Source: Cherax quadricarinatus (Eukaryota > Arthropoda > Malacostraca > Decapoda > Parastacidae). Taken from it: a DNA stretch of 64,000 bases. The DNA is taken from the NCBI RefSeq assembly GCF_038502225.1, contig NC_091369.1, forward strand, positions 4,942,773 through 5,006,772, given 5' to 3'. A program made the position numbers and the translations under genes. This document shows, one piece after another, positions 22,500 to 33,490 of this stretch (position 1 is the first letter of the stretch; each line of letters begins with the position of its first letter). The notes under the pieces are model-generated. The model did no database searches and was not told the DNA's origin. It saw only the letters and a program-made list of their open reading frames with translations.

Positions 22500-24085
22500 T
22501 ATCTGAAGTCAACTGTTCTGGCTCAGCTGTATGGGTCAGCTGTCTGAAGTCAGCTGTCTGGAGGTCAGCTGTCTGGGGGTCAGCTGTCTGGGGGTCAGCT
22601 GTCTGGAGGTCAACTGTTCTGGCTCAGCTGTTTGGGTCAGCTGTCTGAAGTCAGCTGTCTGGAGGTCAGCTGTCTGGGGGTCAGCTGCCTGGGGATCAGC
22701 TGTCTGGGGGTCAGCTGTCTGGGGGTCAGCTGTCTGGAGGTCAACTGTTCTGACTCAGCTGTCTGGGTCAGCTGTCTGAAGTCAGCTGTCTGGGGGTCAG
22801 CTGCCTGGGGATCAGCTGTCTGGGGGTCAGCTGTCTGGGGGTCAGCTGTCTGGGGGTCAGCTGTCTGGAGGTCAACTGTTCTGACTCAGCTGTCTGGGTC
22901 AGCTGTCTGAAGTCAGCTGTCTGGACGTCAGCTGTCTGGGGGTCAGCTGTCTGGAGGTCAACTGTTCTGGCTCAGCTGTATGGGTCAGCTGTCTGAAGTC
23001 AGGTGTCTGGAGGTCAGCTGTCTGGGGGTCAGCTGTCTGGACGTCAGCTGTCTGGGGGTCAGCTGTCTGGAGGTCAACTGTTCTGGCTCATCTGTATGGG
23101 TCAGCTGTCTGAAGTCAGCTGTCTGGAGGTCAGCTGTCTGGGGGTCAGCTGTCTGGGGGTCAGCTGTCTGGAGGTCAACTGTTCTGGCTCAGCTGTCTGG
23201 GTCAGCTGTCTGAAGTCAGCTGTCTGGAGGTAAGCTGTCTGGGGATCAGCTGTCTGGGGATCAGCTGTCTGGGGGTCAGCTGTCTGGGGGTCAGCTATCT
23301 GGGGGTCAGCTGTCTGGGAGTCCCAACTATTCTGACTCAGCTGTCCAAGGTCAGCTGTATCCTGAAGTCAGCTCTCTGGACGTCAGCTGTCTGAGGTCAA
23401 CTGTCTGGAAGTCAGCTGTTCTGGGTCAGCTGTCTGGGTCAGCTGTCTGGAAGTCAGCTGTCTGAGTCCCAGCTGTCACAGGGTCAGCTGCCTGAGATCA
23501 GCCATCTGGAGGTCAGCTGTCTGGGGGTCAGCTGTCTGGGGGTCAGCTGTCTGGAGGTCAACTGTTCTGACTCAGCTGTCTGGGTCAGCTGTCTGAAGTC
23601 AGCTGTCTGGGGGTCAGCTGTCTGGGGGTCAGCTGTCGGGGGGTCAGCTGTCTGGGGGTCAACTGTTCTGGCTCAGCTGTCGGGGTCCAACTGTCTAGAA
23701 AGTAGCTGTCTGGAGGTGGCTGTCACAAGTCAGCTGCCTGGGATCAGCTGTCTGGGGGTCAGCTGTCTGGGGGTCAGCTGTCTGGGGGTCAGCTGTCTGG
23801 AGGTAAGTGTTCACAAGCTCAGCTGTCTGGGTCAGCTGTCTGAAGTCAGCTGTCTGGAGGTCAGCTGTCTGGGGGTCAGCTGTCTGGGGGTCAGCTGTCT
23901 GGGGGATCAGCTGCATGGAGGTGAGCTGTCTGGGGGTCAGCTGTCTGGGTTTCAGCTGTCTGGGTTTCAGCTGTCTGGGGGTCAGCTGTCTGGGGGTCAG
24001 CTGTCTGGGGGTCAGCTGTCTGGGTCAGCTGTCTGAGGTCAATGTCTGAGATCAGCTGTCTGGGAGTCTAGCTGTCTGAGAGATC
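22500..24085 (+). repeat. 15-bp minisatellite rich in CAGCTG E-boxes, with higher-order pattern
   Basis: The basic unit is GGGGTCAGCTGTCTG, with 14-bp variants such as AAGTCAGCTGTCTG. Every unit contains CAGCTG, a palindromic E-box core. A recurring block (GGTCAACTGTTCTG, then CTCAGCTGT, then TGGGTCAGCTGTCTGAAG) returns about every 85-130 bp, giving a higher-order repeat of 6-9 units. Confidence 0.93.
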
Positions 24086-24100
24086 AACTACTCTGCAAAT

Positions 24101-24189
<89 letters not shown>

Positions 24190-24740
24190 GAAGTAGAGAG
24201 GAGAGGAAGAGAACGAGGAGGGGACATGAAGGGAGAGTGGAAAGGAAGGAGAGGAGATAAGAGAGAGCAGGGAGAGAGAGAGAGAGAAGAAAGGAGCAGG
24301 GATTAATACTTCTATATTTGATGGAGGATTTACAGCCTCCATCTCTACTATTGCTTTTAAACTTATTGAATATATTCTCCATTCTAATAATAATAATAGA
24401 GAGAGAGAGAGAGAGAGAATTAGAGTTAGATCTCATGCTTTCCCCTTTCAAGGGTGAGGGGGGGGGCAGGAGGTACCTTGATGCTTGTACAGGGATCTTG
24501 ATCTAGGAAACTGGAGATAACCTCCTTTCCCTTGGATCAAACCTGATCATCTCTCATCCTCCAGGCACTGCTTGATCTCGTATTTATTTAATAATAACCA
24601 TAATAATAATAATAATAACAATGACATTAATAATAGTAATAATAGTAACAATAATAATAATAATAATAATAATAATAGGAATAATAATAATAATAACAAT
24701 AATAATATTAACAATAATAATAACAATAATAACACCAAAA
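24086..24740. repeat. (TA)n, GA-rich and (AAT)n microsatellites
   Basis: TA repeats at 24106-24186 (with TAAT breaks), GA-rich sequence at 24195-24300 and 24400-24418, and AAT/AAC repeats at 24590-24735. The bases between hold no coding signal. Confidence 0.9.
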
Positions 24741-24900
24741 AATCGAAAATAATCCTGCAGGTCAATTAAACAACACAACAAACCCGGAATAAATAATTGA
24801 TAATTGGCCCGTGACCCAAATTACCACAATAAATACACTAATTAAAAATGATAGCGTGAAAATCCACTCCCCACCCAGAAATTATTTAAAGGACAGTATG

Positions 24901-25300
<400 letters not shown>

Positions 25301-25309
25301 CTGAATACA

Positions 25310-25710
25310 TTCACACTCCTCCATACTCTCTCCTCAATCCCAATGTCAATCTTTCATCACCTAATCTTTTTATTTATCCTCATAACCTTACTCTTTCCTG
25401 TATTCACTTTAATTTTCTTCTTTTGCACCTACCAAATTCATCCACCAACCTCATTCTCTTAGAATCTCAAGGCACAGTGTCATCAGCAAGAAACAACCTT
25501 GACAACTCACACTTGTGTGATTCTTTATCTTTTAACTCCACCTCTTCCAAGACCCTCGCATTTACTTCTCTTACAACCCCATCTATAAATATATTGAATA
25601 ACTATGGTGACATCCAGCCTAGGCCTACTTTTGCTGAGAATAATCTCCTCTCTCTACCTCAACTTCAGGCCTCACTATCTCCTTAAAAACTCCTCACAAC
25701 ACTATACCCT
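25310..25710 (-). mobile_element. Fragment of LINE family A reverse transcriptase (antisense)
   Basis: The plus strand aligns with the complement of the catalytic region of LINE A copy 2 (about 42500-42810). Shared complement-strand words include CATCTATAAATATATTGAA (IFIDG box complement) and ACAGTGTCATCAGCAA (ADDTV box complement). The catalytic ADD is still recognisable. Both ends are missing; a (TA)n lies on the left and a CTA/CTG tract on the right. Confidence 0.85.
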
Positions 25711-25716
25711 GTACTG

Positions 25717-25745
25717 CTTCACTACTACTACTGCTACTACTACTG

Positions 25746-25827
<82 letters not shown>

Positions 25828-25842
25828 TATTACTACTACTAA
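25717..25842 (+). repeat. (CTA)n and (CTG)n trinucleotide tract
   Basis: ACT/CTA triplets pass into CTG triplets at about 25797. Confidence 0.93.
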
Positions 25843-25949
25843 TAGTCTTGTGTTTCAAAGGGGTGGCCCGGAAGGTCTTTATTTAAATATGTTTAGAGAT
25901 AACTTTAATCCTTGTAAGCCTTTTTCTCTTGTATTAAAGTATTCTTGAC

Positions 25950-26550
25950 TGGTGGTGACCAGGTGACCTGCAGCCTTAATGACCCTCGTGTAGTAGATAG
26001 ACTTCGACCCGGTAACCAACCAACCAGTCTGTGGCCTCGTGTATTAGATAGACTTTAAACCCCATTAACAACTAACCAGTCTTAATGACCCTCGTGCCAG
26101 TAGAATGAACTTTTCAAACCCCATTAACCAACTAACCAGTCTTGGCCCTCGTGTAGTAGATAGACTTTAAACCCCCACATTAGCAACTAACCAGTCTTAG
26201 CAGCCCTCGTGCTTAGTAGATAGACTTTAAGCCCATTAACCAACTAACCAATTTCAGCAATGACCCTCGTGTAATGGTGGAACTTTAAACCCCATTAACC
26301 AATAACCAGTCTTAATGACCCTCGTGTAGTAGATGAACAAACATTTAACCAACTAGCAGTGTAATGACCTCATTGTAGTAGATGAACTTTAGAAGCCCCA
26401 TTAACCAACCAGCCAGTCTGTGACCCTCGTGTAGTAGATGAACTTTAAACCCATTAACCAACTAACCAGTCTTAATGACCCTCGTGTAGTAGATAGACTT
26501 TAAACCATTAACCAACTAACCAGTCATAGCCAGCCCTCTTGTAATTAAGC
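25950..26550 (+). repeat. About 56-bp minisatellite
   Basis: About ten degenerate copies of a unit containing TAACCAACTAACCAGTCTTA, ATGACCCTCGTGTAGTAG and ATAGACTTTAAACCCCAT. The first copy is joined to CAGGTGACCTGCAGCC, also found (diverged) at 18893, so the array looks like an expansion from part of a dispersed element. Confidence 0.88.
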
Positions 26551-26723
26551 CCCATTAACTTGTTCTAATTACCATATAGCTGAGTAGTAATTAGGGATCT
26601 TAAATCGTATAAGTAGCAATTAGGGCCTTTTATGGGAGATTATCTCACCTAATAATAATTATAGATGATAATCAGAAGTAACATAAATTATAGGAGGGGA
26701 AAATAACATGGGATATGAATTAT

Positions 26724-26724
<1 letters not shown>

Positions 26725-26815
<91 letters not shown>

Positions 26816-26851
26816 CTCAGGGAGAGATACAACCTCAAAAGAAGCGAATTA

Positions 26852-26886
<35 letters not shown>
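26725..26886. repeat. (GA)n and (CT)n microsatellites
   Basis: GA repeat at 26727-26813 and CT repeat at 26853-26886, complementary and 40 bp apart. Confidence 0.95.
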
Positions 26887-26890
<4 letters not shown>

Positions 26891-27004
26891 GTAGCTTTAT
26901 CTATCTCTATTTCTCACCTGTGTCTTCTTTTCTTTTTCTTCTTCCTCGATAGACCGAGTGGAGCAGGTCCAGGCTTTAGCGTGACTCAGGAGCTGAACCC
27001 TGTT

Positions 27005-28365
27005 GGGATATGGTGACAGTTAGTGGTAGTTAGTGGTGGTTGGGAAGTGGTGATTGAGTGGTGGTTAGTGGTGGTTGAGTGGTGGTTAGTGGAGGTGGTT
27101 AGTGGTGGTTAGTGGTGGTTGAGTAATTGATTGGTGGTGGTTGGTGGTGGATTAGTGAGGTACAGTTGAGTGGTAGTTAGTGGTGGTTAGTGGTGGTTAG
27201 TGGTGGTTAGTGGTGGTTAGTGGTGGTTAGTGGTGGTTAGTGGTGGTTAGTGGTGGTTAGTGGTGGTTAGTGGTAGTTGATGAGTGAATTAGTGAGGAAG
27301 GTGGTTAGTGGTGGTTAGTGGTGGTTGAGTGGTGGTTAGTGGTGGTTGAGTGAGTGGTTAGTGGTGGTTAGTGGTAGTTTGTGGTGGTTTGTGAGTGGTT
27401 GAGTGGTGGATTGAGTGGTGGTTGAGTGGTGGTTAGTGGTGGTTAGTGGTGGTTGAAGTGGTGGTTGAGTGGTGAGTTGAAGTGGTAGTTTGTGGTGGTT
27501 AGTGGTGGTTAGTGGTGGTTAGTGGTGGTTAGTGGTGGTTAGTGGTGGTTAGTGGTGGTTAGTGGTGGTTAGTGGTGGTTAGTGGTGGTTAGTGGTAGTT
27601 AGTGGTAGTTAGTGGTGGTTAGTGGTGGTTAGTGGTGGTTAGTGGTGGTTAGTGGTGGTTAGTGGTGGTTAGTGGTGGTTAGTGGTGGTTAGTGGTGGTT
27701 AGTGGTGGTTAGTGGTGGTTAGTGGTAGTTAGTGGTGGTTAGTGGTGGTTAGTGGTGGTTAGTGGTGGTTAGTGGTGGTTAGTGGTGGTTAGTGGTGGTT
27801 AGTGGTGGTTAGTGGTGGTTAGTGGTAGTTAGTGGTAGTTAGTGGTGGTTAGTGGTGGTTAGTGGTGGTTAGTGGTGGTTAGTGGTGGTTAGTGGTGGTT
27901 AGTGGTGGTTAGTGGTAGTTTGTGGTGGTTTGTGGTGGTTAGTGGTGGTTAGTGGTGGTTAGTGGTGGTTAGTGGTGGTTAGTGGTGGTTAGTGGTGGTT
28001 AGTGGTGGTTAGTGGTAGTTTGTGGTGGTTAGTGGTGGTTAGTGGTGGTTAGTGGTGGTTAGTGGTGGTTAGTGGTGGTTAGTGGTGGTTAGTGGTAGTT
28101 TGTGGTGGTTTGTGGTGGTTAGTGGTGGTTAGTGGTGGTTAGTGGTGGTTAGTGGTGGTTAGTGGTGGTTAGTGGTGGTTGAGTAGTGGTTAGTAGTAGT
28201 TTGTAGTGGTTGTGGTGGTTGTGGTGTTGAAGTGGTGGTTAGTGAGTGGTTAGTGGTGGTTAGTGGTAGTTAGTGGTGGTTAGTGGTAGTTAGTAGTAGT
28301 TGTAGTAGTTTTGTGGTGGTTAGTAGTGGTTAGTGGTAGTTAGTAGTAGTTAAGTGGTGGTTAGT
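27005..28365 (+). repeat. 10-bp minisatellite AGTGGTGGTT
   Basis: About 130 copies. The middle (27480-28170) is nearly perfect, with occasional AGTGGTAGTT and TGTGGTGGTT units at recurring spacings. Both ends carry GAGTGG variants. Plus strand is C-free for over 1 kb. Confidence 0.95.
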
Positions 28366-28390
28366 GATATAGTGCTAGATTACTCCATAT

Positions 28391-28393
<3 letters not shown>

Positions 28394-28458
<65 letters not shown>

Positions 28459-28574
28459 TCTCTCTCTCTCTCTCTCTCCTCTCCTCTCTCTCTTTATATA
28501 TATATATATATCTAAAAATTCACATGAGCATCCGGAATAATACACAAGCACTGATCTCTGTGAAGATCAATAGT

Positions 28575-28670
<96 letters not shown>
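28394..28670. repeat. (CT)n and (TA)n microsatellites
   Basis: CT repeat at 28394-28494, short TA run to 28511, TA repeat at 28578-28668. Confidence 0.95.
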
Positions 28671-28894
28671 AAACAAGGCAGTTCAACAACTCCAAAATTT
28701 CTCTCTAAAAATCTCCTAAAAAAAAAAATCAGATTTACACAAAATTTACGTCAATTTACATCTGGTGAAAATCGTGTAAATCGTCGGGTCGGTAAATTTC
28801 TCCCATAGATGGAATTCTAAGTGTTTTATTTTATGATTTTGGTTTAATTTCGGGTGTTTTATTTTGAGTTTGATGAAGGGGCGAAGAAAATAGC

Positions 28895-30450
28895 GAGTTT
28901 ATATACTCCCTCCCTCACTGGTTTATATACCCCCTCCCTCACTGGTTTATACTCCCTCCCTCACTGGTTTATACTCCCTCCCTCACTGGTTTATGTACTC
29001 CCTCCCTCACTGGTTTATATACTCCCTCCCTCACTGGTTTATATACTTCCTCCCTCACTGGTTTATATACTCCCTCCCTCACTGGTTTATATACTTCCTC
29101 CCTCACTGGTTTATATACTCCTCCTCACTGGTTTGTATACTTCCCTCTCACTGGTTTATATCTCCCTCCCCTCACTGGTTTCTCTTACTTCCCTCCTCAC
29201 TTTGGTTTTATATCTCCCTCCCTCACTGGTTTCTATACTTCCTCCCTCACTGGTTTTATATCTTCCTCCCTCACTGGTTTACTCCCTCCCTCACTGGTTT
29301 ACCATCTCCCTCCTCACTGGTTTTATACTCCTCCCTCACTGGTTTTATGTACTCCCCCTCCCTCACTGGATTATGTCTCCCTCCCTCACTGGTTTGCCTC
29401 CTCCCTCCTCACTGGTTTATGTCTCCTCTCTCATAGTTTCTTTCTCCCTCCTCACTGGTTTTATACTTCCTCCCTGCTGGTTTATATACTCCCCTCCCTC
29501 ACTGGTTTATATACTCCCTCCTTCACTGGTTTATGCTACTCCCTCCCCTCACTGGTTTCCTTATACTCCTCACTGGTTTATATCTCCCTCCACTCATAGT
29601 TTATATATACTTCCTCCCTCACTGGTTTATATACTCCTCCTCACTTGTTTATGCTCTTCCTCCCTCACTGGTTTATATACTTCCTCCCTCACTGGTTTAT
29701 ATACTCCCTCCCTCACTGGTTTATATACTCCCTCCCTCACTGGTTTATATACTCCCTCCCTCACTGGTTTATATACTCCCTCCCTCACTGGTTTATATAC
29801 TCCCTCCCTCACTGGTTTATATACTCCCTCCCTCACTGGTTTATATACTCCCTCCCTCACTGGTTTATATACTCCCTCCCTCACTGGTTTATATACTCCC
29901 TCCCTCACTGGTTTATATACTCCCTCCCTCCCTTGGTTTTATGTGCTCCCCTCCCTCACTTGTTTAACTTATCACTTCCTCCCTGCTGGTTATATCTCCC
30001 TCCCTCTTTCAGTTCTGCCTCCTCACTGGTTTCTCCCTCCCTCACTGGTTTATATACTCCCTCCTCACTGGTTTATATACTTCCTGCTGGATTTATATAC
30101 CCTCCCTCACTAGTTTTATATACTCCCTCCTCACTGGTTTCTGTCTCCCTCACTGGTTTATATACTCCTCCCTCACTGGTTTATATACCCCCTCCCTCAT
30201 TGGTTTATATGCTCCCTCCCTCACTGGTTTATATACTCCCTCCCTCACTGGTTTGTATACTCCCTCCCTCACTGGTTTATATACTCCCTCCTTCACTGGT
30301 TTACTCTCTCCTCCTCACTGGTTTGCCCTCCTCCTCTTTGGTTTATATACCCTCCCTCTTCATTTATATGCTCCTCCCTCACTGGTTTTTATATGCTCCC
30401 TCCCTCACTGGTTTGTATCTCCCTCCTCGCTGGTTTATATCTCCCTCCTT
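28895..30450 (+). repeat. 24-bp minisatellite
   Basis: About 63 copies built from ACTCCCTCCCTCACTGG and TTTATAT. Because 24 is 3 x 8, long open frames arise (cycles YTPSLTGL, ILPPSLVY, YSLPHWFI). The stretch 29660-29930 is perfect; the rest is degenerate. Not a gene. Confidence 0.95.
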
Positions 30451-30479
30451 CACTGTCTCAATACTTCTTCCTCAGACAC

Positions 30480-31440
30480 TCCTCCTCCCAACACTCCAGC
30501 ACTCCATGACATATGGCCTCCTCCCTCCAACACTCTCCCCATCACTCCCTCCTACACTCATTCCATTCAACACTTTCTCCAACACTCCCTCCTACGCTCT
30601 TGTCTCCTCAGCATCCTCCTCGCTCTTAACCTCCTCCAACACTCCTCTGCCTCCTTCCATCAACCCACTTAAAACAACCTCCCAGTCTCAGCACTACCAA
30701 CAACATCCCAGTCTCCCAACACTACCAACCCGCGCCCCAGCCTCAACACTACCAATAGCATCCCCAGCTATCAACCCCTACCAACAATGTTAAATCTCCA
30801 ACTACTACAACTTCATCCCCAGCCTCCCAACACTATAACAGCATCCCAATCCAGCACTCTCAACAGCATCCCCGTCTCCAACTATAACAACCCCAGCCTC
30901 CAGCACTGCAACAAAATCCACATCTTCTTTTCACAGCAACATCCCCGTCTTCAACACACCAACAACATCCCCGTCTTCAACCTACAACAACATCCCCAGC
31001 CATCAACACTACAACAACATCCCCAACCTCCAACCTACCAACAAAATCCCCCAAATCTTCCTTTTCACAACAACATCCCCGTCTTAACACTACCAACAGC
31101 ATCCCCGTCTTCAACCTGCCAACAACATCCCCAGCCTCCAACACTACCAACAACATCCCCCGTCTCCAACACTACCAACAACATCCCCAGCCTCCAACAC
31201 TACCAACAACATCCCCCGTCTCCAACACTACCAACAACATCCCCAGCCTCCAACACTACCAACAACATCCCCAGCCTCCAACACTACCAACAACATCCCA
31301 GCCTCCTACGCCCAACAGCATACAGCCTCAACACCTGTAACAGCCCCCCGTCTTCAACACTACCAACAACATCCCCAGCCTCCAACACTCCCAACAACAT
31401 CCCCAGCCTCCAACACACCCTCCAACACTCCCTCCCTCCC
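30480..31440 (+). repeat. 28-bp minisatellite, degenerate on the left
   Basis: Copies of CCAACACTACCAACAACATC followed by CCCAGCCT. The best copies are at 31100-31300; bases 30480-30660 are only loosely related CTCCAACACTCC-type sequence. Confidence 0.88.
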
Positions 31441-31527
31441 TCCAGCATCCTAACTATTACATTACCCGCCTTCTTTCTCGCTCTAATCAAGCAATTAACA
31501 GATATAATTAAGGTCTGGCCGGGTGTG

Positions 31528-31625
31528 GTCGACACACTCAGAGTGTCGACGGCACCTGTCACCCAGTAATGGTCTAATGACCAGGTGAATGGCGCCCCCA
31601 GCACCCCTGCTGGGTGCTGGGGGGC
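31528..31625. other. Two adjacent perfect or near-perfect hairpins
   Basis: GTCGACAC (31528-31535) pairs with GTGTCGAC (31543-31550) around a 7-base loop. GCCCCCAGCACCC (31594-31606) pairs with GGGTGCTGGGGGGC (31612-31625) around a 5-base loop with one extra G. The role is unknown; such palindromes can mark ends of foldback elements. Confidence 0.75.
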
Positions 31626-31673
31626 TAGGAGCAGGTGTGGGGGGCAGGCTGCAAGGCGTGTTTAAACGTGATT

Positions 31674-31675
<2 letters not shown>

Positions 31676-31708
<33 letters not shown>

Positions 31709-31777
31709 AAGAATAATAATATTAATATTGCCTATAATGATGATAATAATAATAATAATAACAATAATAACAGCAAC

Positions 31778-31859
<82 letters not shown>

Positions 31860-32080
31860 GTCTGCCTTAAACAAGAATGTTACAGGTTTTTTCCAGAACA
31901 TCTTCGCAAATTTAGCTGTAAACAGCTTGTAAATTAAGTGCAGGTAAGTGCTTAAGTGTTGTTGGAGTAGAAAGTGTTATGCTATTTACTGCAGTACTTA
32001 TGTGTGTGTGTGTAATGTGTGTGTGTGTGTGTAATAATAATGTGTGTGTGTATATTAATAATGTATGTGTGTATGTGTGT

Positions 32081-32131
<51 letters not shown>

Positions 32132-32134
32132 TGT

Positions 32135-32232
<98 letters not shown>

Positions 32233-32240
32233 GTGTACTG
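31676..32240. repeat. (GA)n, (AAT)n and (GT)n microsatellites
   Basis: GA at 31676-31704, AAT at 31740-31857, GT at 31996-32240. The GT tract directly abuts the 3' end of the LINE B copy. Confidence 0.95.
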
Positions 32241-32254
32241 TGTATTAATTGTGT

Positions 32255-33264
32255 GGTGTACTTATTGGGGTGGAGGGTCGAGACTTAGCTCCTGGCCCCG
32301 CCTCTTCACTGATCGCTACTAGGTCCTCTCTCTCTGCTTCCTGAGCTTTATCATACCTCTTCTTAAAACTATGTATGGTTCCTGCCTCCACTACTTCACT
32401 TGCTAGGCTATTCCACTTCCTGACGACTCTATGACTGAAGAAATACTTCCTAACGTCCCTGTGACTCGTCTGAGTCTTCAGCTTCCAGTTGTGACCCCTT
32501 GTTTCTGTCTCCCCTCTCTGGAACATCCTATCTCTGTCCACCTTGTCTATTCCCTGCAGTATCTTGTATGTCGTTATCATGTCTCCCCTGACCCTTCTGT
32601 CCTCCAGTGTCGTCAGTCCGATTTCCCTCAACCTTTCCTTGTACGACATTCCCCTGAGCTCTGGGACTAGCCTTGTTGCAAACCTTTGTACTTTCTCTAA
32701 CTTCTTGACGTGCTTGATCAGGTGTGGGTTCCAGACTGGTGCTGCATACTCCAATATGGGCCTAACATACACAGTGTACAGTGTTTTGAACGATTCCTTA
32801 TTAAGGTATCGGAACGCTATTCTCAGGTTTGCCAGGCGCCCGTATGCTGCAGCGGTTATTTGGTTGATGTGTGCCTCCGGTGATGTGCTCGGTGTTATGG
32901 TCACCCCAAGATCTTTCTCCCTGAGTGAGGTCTGTAGTCTTTGTCCACCTAGCCTATACTCTGTCTGCAATCTTCTTTGCCCCTCCCCAATCTTCATGAC
33001 TTTGCATTTGGCTGGATTGAATTCGAGAAGCCAGTTACTGGACCACATGTCCAGCCTGTCCAGGTCTCTTTGCAGTCCTGCCTCATCCTCGTCCGATTTA
33101 ATTCTTCTCATCAACTTCACGTCATCTGCGAACAGGGACACTTCAGAGTCTATTCCTTCCATCATGTCGTTCACATATATCAAAAATAGCACTGGTCCTA
33201 GAACTGACCCCTGTGGGACCCCGCTCGTAACAGGCGCCCACTGTGATACCTCTTCACGTACCAT
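32255..33264 (-). pseudogene. LINE family B (CR1/jockey-type) reverse transcriptase, 5'-truncated
   Basis: A 339-codon minus-strand frame is open without frameshift from 33264 to 32245. It begins inside the reverse transcriptase at [20 protein letters not shown], then the catalytic box SLFADDVKLM, WLLEFNPAKCKVMKIG, the thumb and connection region with TVYVRPILEYAAPVWNPH, and the conserved C-terminal VVRKWNSLASEVVEAGTIHS. About 300 codons of upstream polymerase plus the endonuclease are missing, so it is not autonomous even though the remnant is clean. Sequence from 32255 to about 32370 is the 3' end, adjoining (GT)n. The first ATG is accidental. Confidence 0.85.
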
Positions 33265-33268
33265 GACT

Positions 33269-33362
33269 CGTGAAGAGGTATTGTGACTTGAGAAAGCCCA
33301 CTTTGTGGGCGAAACGTTGTCAATAAAGGATCACATTATACTGCATATGTGTTTATATTTCC
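33269..33362 (+). mobile_element. Penelope-like tail with hammerhead-like motif
   Basis: The arrangement of the 43.4-44.4 kb insertion recurs: stem GCCCAC/GTGGGC (33296-33301 and 33305-33310), GAAACGTT (33311-33318), then GTCAATAAAG with a polyadenylation signal AATAAA (33322-33327) and CATATGTG. The core strand is UUGAGAAA instead of CUGAUGAA. The left edge forms a 13-bp inverted repeat (33246-33258 and 33269-33281) with the LINE B 5' end. Confidence 0.6.
33279..33325 (+). ncRNA. Hammerhead-like motif, diverged core
   Basis: Stem I is TATT..GAC (33279-33287) with GTCAATA (33319-33325), stem II has six base pairs, and GAAA is intact. The CUGAUGA strand is altered (UUGAGAA), so self-cleavage is not expected. 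The stem I pairing differs in sequence but not in position from that of the 44.3 kb copies. Confidence 0.4.
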
Positions 33363-33365
33363 TTA

Positions 33366-33490
33366 TATTCACCCTCCCTTCTTCCCTCCCTTCCTCCCTC
33401 CCATCCTCTCTTCCTCCCTCCCCTCCTCTCTTCCTCCCTCCCTTCCTCTCTTCCTCCCTTCCTCTGTTCCTCCCTCCCTTCCTTCTCCCA
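33366..33490 (+). repeat. Pyrimidine repeat TTCCTCCCTCCC
   Basis: About ten short CCTT/CTCC units. Their complement resembles GGAGGGAGG in the adjacent array, so the junction at about 33490 is a purine/pyrimidine switch able to fold back. Confidence 0.85.

Noticed and set aside
28854..30793. PSLTGLYT repeat protein
   Set aside because: 24-bp minisatellite reading; frame shifts wherever copies vary in length.
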